A DNA stretch of 64,000 nucleotides, taken from Chrysemys picta bellii (Eukaryota > Chordata > Testudines > Emydidae). Made by a program: the position numbers and the translations under genes. The stretch covers positions 82,462,981 through 82,526,980 of the forward strand of contig NC_088800.1 in the NCBI RefSeq assembly GCF_011386835.1, written 5' to 3'. This document shows, in pieces, positions 57,831 through 64,000 of the stretch (positions are counted from its first letter, which is position 1; each line of letters starts with the position of its first letter). Below the pieces are notes generated by a model. That model searched no databases and was not told the origin of the DNA. It was given only the letters and a program-made list of their open reading frames with translations.

Positions 57831-58595
57831 AGTATGACTTTTAGATCACTGGAGTCCATTCCCTAGAGAATGGTGTTACACAGCCGCTAGCCAATCCTTT
57901 GTATCATACTTTCACTTGCCATTTACAAATAAATGTTTACACCCACACCCATTAATTCTAGGGTGACACTACGGTGCTGGAAATGCCACCAGGCTGCTGC
58001 AAAAGTGGTATTGCAGGAAGCAGTGCTTTGCAGAGGGCAACAGCTCCTGAAATGAAGTTGCATTTCAGCTACCCACGTACCGATACTTCTGGATTACCTG
58101 GGGGACTCTCTTCAGTTACAGACCATCAGCAATTTTCTCATGTTAAACAGCAAGAGAGAAACTTGAGCCTCATGTTCTGTATCCTTTTCTCACTTTCTTT
58201 GCTGTAGTAATGCTGTTTCAGGGCCATAAGTTTGCTAAATAAAATCTCCTCTAGTTTAATATCAAAATATATTTCTCACACATGCACACACGCTCCACCC
58301 CCGTTCTAAACCCTAGTGCATTACAAATGTATTTGGCTTGTTTTGTCAGTGGAAATGCCCATTTCCATTTCATTAATAAGGAAGTCAGGAATGCAGGAAC
58401 TCTCCGGTGGAAAAGCCAATGCTGTAATTGAGCTGTGTTTCCTTTAATTTGCAATCTGCTGACAATCAGACCCCACACCTCCATGGCACTTTAGGCAGGA
58501 GGGGAGGAGAGGAGCACACAATGCTGGAGCAGCGATTTAGCAGCATGTGCCACTGCTGTGATTTACAAAGGAAACAGGCACTAACATTCTCTAAT
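57831..58595. other. No gene recognised
   Basis: No named repeat. The frames near 57974-58207 and 58251-58484 have no recognised domain. Confidence 0.4.
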
Positions 58596-58600
58596 TCAAA

Positions 58601-58748
58601 GAAATTGCAGCCAAATCTCTACTTTAAAATGGTGCAAACAAAACATCTCCCTGACCCCTTTGCCCGAAAGACCAAGATTAGAGGATCAGCCAAGTATAAA
58701 CCTTTACTGCTTCTCTCGCCTTTCGTCCTGAAACAATAAGCACAGCGA
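58601..58748. repeat. Copy 1 of a ~150-bp duplicated segment
   Basis: Starts GAAATTGCAGCCAAATCTC, includes CTACTTTAAAATGGTGCAAAC and CTTTCGTCCTGAAACAATAAGC. The same order of words, in the same orientation, occurs at 60559-60712. The unit does not match a repeat family I know. Confidence 0.75.
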
Positions 58749-58994
58749 CTATGGAAAGCTTCGTTAAAATGTGCATTTAAGTCGGGATTTGATTGCTTCA
58801 GAGGTCTCCATAGGGGTTCTGTGAGTGAAACCAACTGTAATGCCCAAATGTGGTTTATAATGCATCTCTTGCAGAAGGAGCTGACTCATACAGGACAGTG
58901 AAATGCTTATGGATGGAAATGTCCCAGACAATATTGCTGTATGTTATCAATGGGCCACAGCAGATACACTGTAGCTATGGGCAATAAAACAATC

Positions 58995-59160
58995 ATATAA
59001 TGTTTACTACTTGCATAGCACCTCTCATCAGAGTATCTCAAAGCACTTTAACAACCCCAGCACTCCTGAAAGTTACAACATCTCTTCCACTGGTGAGGTT
59101 TAAGATCAGACAGCAAGTCAACGGCTCTTCTCTAACCACTAGACAGCACTGTTCCTTCCT
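58995..59160. mobile_element. MIR-like remnant
   Basis: GCATAGCACCTCTCATCAGAG, TCTCAAAGCACTTTAACA, then AGATCAGACAGCAAGTC and CTAACCACTAGACAGCACTG follow the layout of a MIR-type SINE. Diverged and non-coding. Confidence 0.6.
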
Positions 59161-59278
59161 ATGAACTGCTCTCTACTTTTACACTTTGTTACATGCCCTT
59201 GCTGCCATCAGTAACACCATTTTGACTTCTTTTTTGGTCTCTAAGATGCTGATCCTGTTGTCAGATCCACCTTGGCAT

Positions 59279-60038
59279 TAGGGTTGCCAGGTGACCAGTT
59301 TTTTACCAGAACACCCGGTCAAAAAGGGACCTGGTGGCTCCGGTCAGCACTGCTAACCAGGCTATTAAAAGTCCGGTTGGCAGCACAGAGGGGCTACGGC
59401 AGGCTCCCTACCTGGCTCCAAGCAGTTCCCAGGAGAGCGGAAAGCGGCCAGCATGTCCGAGTAAGCGTGGGGGAGAGGAGTTTCTTTGCGCTGCCCTCAC
59501 CCAAGGCATCAGCTCTGCAGCTCCTGTTGGCCAGGAACTGTGGCCAATGGGAGCTGTGGGAGCGGTGCCTGCCAGTAGGGGCAGCATGCAGAGCCTCCTG
59601 GACATGCTTCTGCCTAGGAAGCTGCCTGAAGTAAGCACTGCCCGGAGCACGCCACCCATGTGCATGTGCACAACCCCCCTGTCCCAGCCCTGATCCCCCT
59701 CCCATACCCAAACGCCCTCCCAGAGCCCGCACCTCTCACCTCCTCCCACACCCCAACCCCCTGTCCCAGCCTGGAGCTCCCTCCTACACGCCAAACCCCT
59801 CGGCCCCAGCCAGAAGCCTCCTCCTGCACTCCAAACCCCACATTTCTGGCCCCACCCTGGAGCCCGCACCCCCAGCCCAAGCCCTCATCCCCTCCCATAC
59901 CCCAATCCTCTGCCTCAGCCCGGTGAAAGTGAGCAAGGGTGGGAGAGAGAAGGGAATAGAATGAACAGGGGCGGGACCTCGGGGAAGGGGTGGGGCAAGG
60001 GTGTTTGGTCTTCTGCTATTAGAAATTTGGCAACCCTA
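59279..60038. mobile_element. 760-bp hAT-type MITE with C-rich quasi-tandem interior
   Basis: The ends are TAGGGTTGCCAGGTGACC and, reversed, TAGGGTTGCCAAATTTC. Flanks are CTTGGCAT and CTTGCATA, which match with one inserted base, so the 8-bp duplication is only approximate. The left part is related to the 35573 and 48871 elements (AAAAAGGGACCTGG). The interior (about 59680-59930) is built of C-rich units of roughly 50 bp resembling GCCCCAGCCTGGAGCC. The long frames through it on both strands are compositional. Confidence 0.82.
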
Positions 60039-60069
60039 CTTGCATAAACACTGTGTGGAGAATCCCAAT

Positions 60070-60500
60070 GAAGTCAATAATACAGCTGTGCAGGAAACAG
60101 TTTTCCTGTCCCATAAAATTTTGAGAATTTGGAAAAATTTCCTGTCCCAAACCAGGACAAAAAAAAGTCAAAATCTCAAAACTTTTCTCAAACTGAACAT
60201 TTAAAAAAAAAACTTAACGATAATTTTGAAATGTTTCATTTTCAAGCATCTTATACGTTGTATTATAATTAGCTCACATCTCTTTTTAAAAGTCATTTCA
60301 AACCAGAAACCTTGATTTTTTTTTTGTTTTAAAATTATTTTTCAAATGTCAATTTCAACACTTTTTTCCACAATTTTTCGAGTTGAAAATTTTGTTGAAC
60401 GTGACCCTTTCCTGTTAAGTATTTTGGCAAGTTTAAAAGAATTGGCTTTTTCCGATAAAAACTGAAATTTAAAACTTGAAACATTCCCAGCTAGCTCTAG
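60070..60500. repeat. AT-rich dispersed repeat
   Basis: Contains ATAAAATTTTGAGAATTTGG, TTTTGAAATGTTTCATTTTC and GTTGAAAATTTTGTTGAAC, ending at CATTCCCAGCTAGCTCTAG. It is the longest of the segments of this type here (see 13960, 30640 and 36810). Confidence 0.5.
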
Positions 60501-60558
60501 TCAACAGTGCTATGGGCTTGAATAAATTCAACTGCAGAATCGGGGCTTGAACGAGGAA

Positions 60559-60712
60559 GAAATTACAGCCAAGTCTCTACTTTAAAATGGTGTAAATACC
60601 AGAACAAATCATCCCCGACTCCCCTTGCACAAAAGACTAATATGAAAGGATCAGTCGAGTATACAACTTCACTGTCTTCTCTTCTTTCGTCCTCAAACAT
60701 TAAGCACAGCTA
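60559..60712. repeat. Copy 2 of the ~150-bp duplicated segment
   Basis: Starts GAAATTACAGCCAAGTCTC, includes CTACTTTAAAATGGTGTAAAT and CTTTCGTCCTCAAACATTAAGC. Similarity to 58601-58748 is high over about 150 bases and is lost on both sides. Confidence 0.75.
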
Positions 60713-60837
60713 CCACAGCTGATAAGGACATGCCAAACCCCACAATTTGCAGCTGTCCCTGTGTAATAAACCTTGCCCTGTGAAAGGAGGTGAACTTTAA
60801 TTTTATAAAGAGATGGCTTTTAAATGATCTTTTAGGG

Positions 60838-61325
60838 AATATAACAACTGCCACACTGGCTCAAATCAATGGTCCATTTAGCCCAGTGTCTTGCCTCCGA
60901 CAGAGGCCAGTACCAGAGCTTCAGGTGGCGTGAACGACCAGGACAATTTTGGAGACATCCACCGGTCTTCCCCTCCTGCTTCTGGCAGTCGAAAGCTTAG
61001 GGTTGCCCTGATCATCTTGGCTAATAGCCATTGACCAATCCTTCATGAACTTATCTAGTTCTTTTTGAACCCAGTTATTCTTTTGGCCATCACAACATCC
61101 CGGGGCAATGAGTTCCACAGGTTAATTGTGTGAAAAAGTACTTCCTCTTCTTCATATTAAACTTGCTGCCTATTAATTTCTTCAGGTGACCCCTGGTTTT
61201 TGTATTGTGGGAGAGGGTGGATAACACCTTTATAGACCGCTATCATATCTCCCCTTAACCTTTTCTCTTCTAATTGCACAAATATATCAAAACCTTTTTT
61301 CTGCCTCTGGATTTTTAAACAGGGC
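60838..61325 (-). mobile_element. CR1 LINE 3' end, second subfamily
   Basis: On the minus strand this carries the same 3' type as 38505-38762 (GGGCTAAATGGACCATTGATT) and extends further into the coding end: AAGTTCATGAAGGATTGGTCA, GTGGAACTCATTGCCCCGG and AAGGGGAGATATGATAGCGG. The frame is broken. It is 5'-truncated at about 61325. Confidence 0.9.
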
Positions 61326-62175
61326 TGTAACCGTCATGCTAATTTGGGATTCGGCATTGTTTCTAACCATGATGGAACCCATCTGTGTGCACCTAGTGGT
61401 AAGACATCTTTGTAAGCCTACAAGACATTATATGACTCTGGAAGGGATTTTCAAAAGCACAGAGCAGAAGTCAGGCTCCCGACCCGTACTGACTTTCAGT
61501 CGGCGTTGGATGCCTAACTCCCTCCTGTCCGTGCCCTCAGTCTGCAGAAGGACGAAGCCATGCTTCCACACCCAGTTCTTGGGCGTGGTGGTGGTACGGG
61601 AGGGAAGGGGTACGCTCCCCGCCACTGAATAGTAACAGATAGAGAGAGATCAGGAGGATTTGAAGGCAGCTGACACATGTATGCCATAAAAAGGGAAGGT
61701 TTTATTGGGGGAGGGGGAGAAATAAAACCTTTATGACAGTGCAGGATTGACCTTGATATTTCCACTGTAACAGCCCAGGATTAAATTGTCTGATCGAGTT
61801 CCTTTGCCTGGAAGGGCTTCGGTGTCTCAAATGCTAGCTGTGAAAGCTCAGGAAATCCAACTGAGCGGATAGCTAAGGGAGCTTCTGGGGAACCCACCTA
61901 CGCTAAGTGGGGGGGAAACTGCTGGTATCCAGGGTTCCGAACTGTATCTGAAAATGGTAGACAGGTCAAATGGAGTCTCCCCAGGGCACACTACCTTTCA
62001 GCTGTGCCCTGCCGTGTGTCTGACACACACAGGCTACGTGGCCATCTCCACATGGAGAAAAGGCAGTTGTGGTATTGACCTGGTTCAAGGGGGAGTGTTA
62101 TCCCTTTCCTTGTTCACCACAGGATGGGGGCTTTCATGGACCCGTTCCTGCCTGCCCTCCCAGCCCTCTTGACTC
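61326..62175. other. No gene recognised; one dispersed-repeat fragment
   Basis: At 61440-61515, GGGATTTTCAAAAGCAC and CTGACTTTCAGTCGGCGTTGGATGCC match the repeat family at 16225 and 47050. The rest has no named repeat or exon. Confidence 0.4.
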
Positions 62176-62333
62176 CCTTGCGGACCTGATATGCATCCGA
62201 AGAAGTGGGCTGTAGTCCACGAAAGCTTATGCTCTAATAAATTTGTTAGTCTCTAAGGTGCCACAAGTACTCCTGTTCTTCTTTTTGCGGATACAGACTA
62301 GCACGGCTGCTACTCTGAAACCTTGCGGACCTG
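62176..62333 (+). mobile_element. Penelope-like tail, 132 bp, with 13-bp target duplication
   Basis: The body is 62189-62320, from ATATGCATCCGAAGAAGTGG to the CTCTGAAA end. Exact 13-bp repeats CCTTGCGGACCTG lie at 62176-62188 and 62321-62333. It is pure 3' tail without coding sequence. Unlike the copies at 41352 and 54945, it has no inverted piece at its left end. Confidence 0.92.
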
Positions 62334-63150
62334 TCCGTCTCCCCCACATGGCCCCTGTATGAGCAGCAGGGTAGTTTGTCCCAAGCGGCACAGCAAATCA
62401 AGATTTCCAGCGTAGCAACTGCCATCAGGACATATTTGTAACCAGACCGATACATAACATTCCACTTTTCCACTTGAACTGCGGCAGGAGAAAATCCAAG
62501 TTGCTCCGAGTGCAAGTTCCGACCAGAATCAGACCCCCACGAGCTTCTGGATTCCAGGTGACAGTTTCATTATCCACAGGTGTTTCAACAGCCTCAAAGC
62601 TGTAAATAAGCAGCTGTAGATATGACTTTCCCTTTCCACAATGCTCATGTCTCTGTTTCTAGAGCAATTCTGAAATCAGGACACGTAAAACAACAACAGA
62701 AGAGCTGCAAAACAAAGTTACATCAAGGGGCTTCCCCTCCCTCCCCCCGCCATAAAAGATCTCTCGAGAAGACACAACAAAAAGCCATATCTGATATTTT
62801 AAAATTCTGTGCGTCTGTGTTCCCCAAACAGCTTCCAGTGATATTTTCCCTTCAGAACTAGTCCAACAAAGGTTTGATTGGGGGGGGGGGGGAGAGGGAG
62901 GAAGAAAGAAAGAATTGAATGATTTACAGAAAATCATAAAAGTCAGCTCTGCGACGCTTTACAAAACCACGTTTCTCCTTGCTGAGAGCAAAGCTTGGAA
63001 ATCATCCCAAAACAGGAATCATAACAAGGGTAAAACTACAGCATTGTACGACACATGTGCCAGATGCCATAAAAAGTGGGGCTTATTTTAAGTGTGGTTA
63101 CGGTCAGACAAAGGACTATGTAAATATGGCACTAATATCTATTTGGCTGA
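62334..63150. other. No gene recognised; G homopolymer
   Basis: A run of 13 G bases lies at 62880-62892. No exon or named repeat. Confidence 0.45.
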
Positions 63151-63159
63151 CTCACTGCT

Positions 63160-63887
63160 GTATAGTCTGTGGTGGAACTCAGGGGAGGGGGACGGGGGCA
63201 GGCTAGCACACCCCCACCAGTGGAAATACTGGCGGGGGAATGGGGGGCAGATCTGTTTCCACCCTCCCAATGTTTTCCATCTCCACTACTCTCGCAGAGG
63301 TGGGAGTGGAGAGGAACCCAGCTATGTTCAACCCAGACGCACACATGTGGGAGGGAGTGGAGACAAGAGTGGGACCCAGAGGTGGGGCCGGAGCAGCTGC
63401 CGCAGTGCAGGAGGTCAAGACAGCCAGCTGGGTGCAGAGATGACTCTCCAGTCCATCCTGGCCCTCCCTTTCAACCTCTGCTGGTCCTGGCAGACACCCC
63501 CAGCCCTGGGGAGGGGTAGGAGCTTGTGCACCAGCCATTACGGTGGAGGACTGGACAGGGCACCAGCATCTGGGTGTGGAGCAAGGGGATGTTAGTGCAC
63601 AAAGCACCAGCTGCCAAGCCGGAGGGCGGGGGGAAAGAAGCACAGGGCACTGGGCACCAGCCACCCAGGAATAGGATGTCCCTTCCAGTTTGGCGCTGGG
63701 CTGCACATGCCCCCTCCAGTCTCAATAGCTCCCCTCGGAGGTGGGAGGGCCCTGGAGCTCAGGCTCCAGCCCAATCCCGAATGACTACATCACAGTTGTA
63801 CAGCCCCTCAGCCCAAAACCAGTGAGCCCAGTCAACTGACAGAGGACACAGGTGTTTAATTGAAGGGTAGGCATTCCCTACGAGGGC
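63160..63887. mobile_element. GC-rich MITE-like segment near the right edge
   Basis: The right part reads GGAGCTCAGGCTCCAGCCC, GTACAGCCCCTCAGCCC, GTCAACTGACAGAGG, GTGTTTAATTGAAGGGTAGGC and ATTCCCTA. I recognise this order from turtle non-autonomous DNA elements that end in a TGTAGACATACCC-type terminus. The left boundary is not visible to me. The overlapping frames on both strands are compositional. Confidence 0.5.
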
Positions 63888-64000
63888 TCATTTCCTACAG
63901 AAATCTCTACCCCACCCCAGTCCAAACCAGCCCAGATCAGTTCACCTTCCGGCATGCTGCAAAGCCTGCGGAGATTACCGTTTTTGCTCCTTTTGTAACT

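Noticed and set aside
59408..59869. Minus-strand Gly/Trp-rich frame of about 153 codons
   Set aside because: It is the reverse of C-rich quasi-tandem units in a hAT MITE. It is low complexity and not a protein.
63203..63706. Overlapping frames of about 167 codons on both strands
   Set aside because: Both strands are open because the segment is GC-rich with few stops. It coincides with a MITE-like segment.

Overview
This window looks like repeat-rich, gene-poor nuclear DNA from a turtle (Testudines). I call it a turtle rather than a bird or crocodilian from the mix of repeats: CR1 LINE 3' ends with the terminal ATTCTATG octamer, a tRNA-headed SINE with a CR1-like tail, CORE/MIR-type SINEs, Penelope-like elements with a GIY-YIG endonuclease, and many short non-autonomous DNA transposons whose ends read like TAGGGTGACCA or TAAGGCCTGGTCTACACT. 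That assignment comes from memory of these families, not from a search. I found no convincing host protein-coding exon, no rRNA or functional tRNA gene, and no CRISPR array. The only recognisable coding sequence is transposon-derived and broken. The window could be intergenic, or lie inside a very large intron.

Layout. 1-5 kb: mostly unrecognised sequence with a DNA-transposon MITE (999-1340) that carries a CR1 insertion, a SINE tail (1740-1930) and a long imperfect palindrome (3185-3485). 5-10 kb: a 5'-truncated, frameshifted CR1 on the minus strand (5494-6477), MIR-like sequence, and a decayed RTE-like reverse transcriptase on the plus strand (about 8450-9830). 10-20 kb: repeat-poor stretches, a Penelope fragment (15441-15946), CR1 tails, a 300-bp MITE and a full CORE-SINE. 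20-36 kb: scattered SINE and MITE copies, including hAT-type copies with 8-bp target duplications (27035-27594, 30187-30309, 35573-35971). 36-43 kb: CR1 tails, a GC-rich hAT MITE inserted into a CR1 (40115-40735), and the best Penelope copy (41352-42231). 43-64 kb: decayed CR1, another 294-bp MITE, further hAT MITEs, two pairs of duplicated segments, a palindromic Penelope tail (54945-55164), AT-rich segments that look like possible conserved non-coding elements, and a GC-rich MITE-like right edge.

The most informative structure is the Penelope set. Four insertions end at the same 3' terminus and are flanked by 12-13 bp target-site duplications. Two of them begin with a reverse-complement copy of their own tail, starting at the same internal point. 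The hAT MITEs are also well defined: three have exact 8-bp duplications, one has a 7/8 match, and they share termini while their interiors differ.
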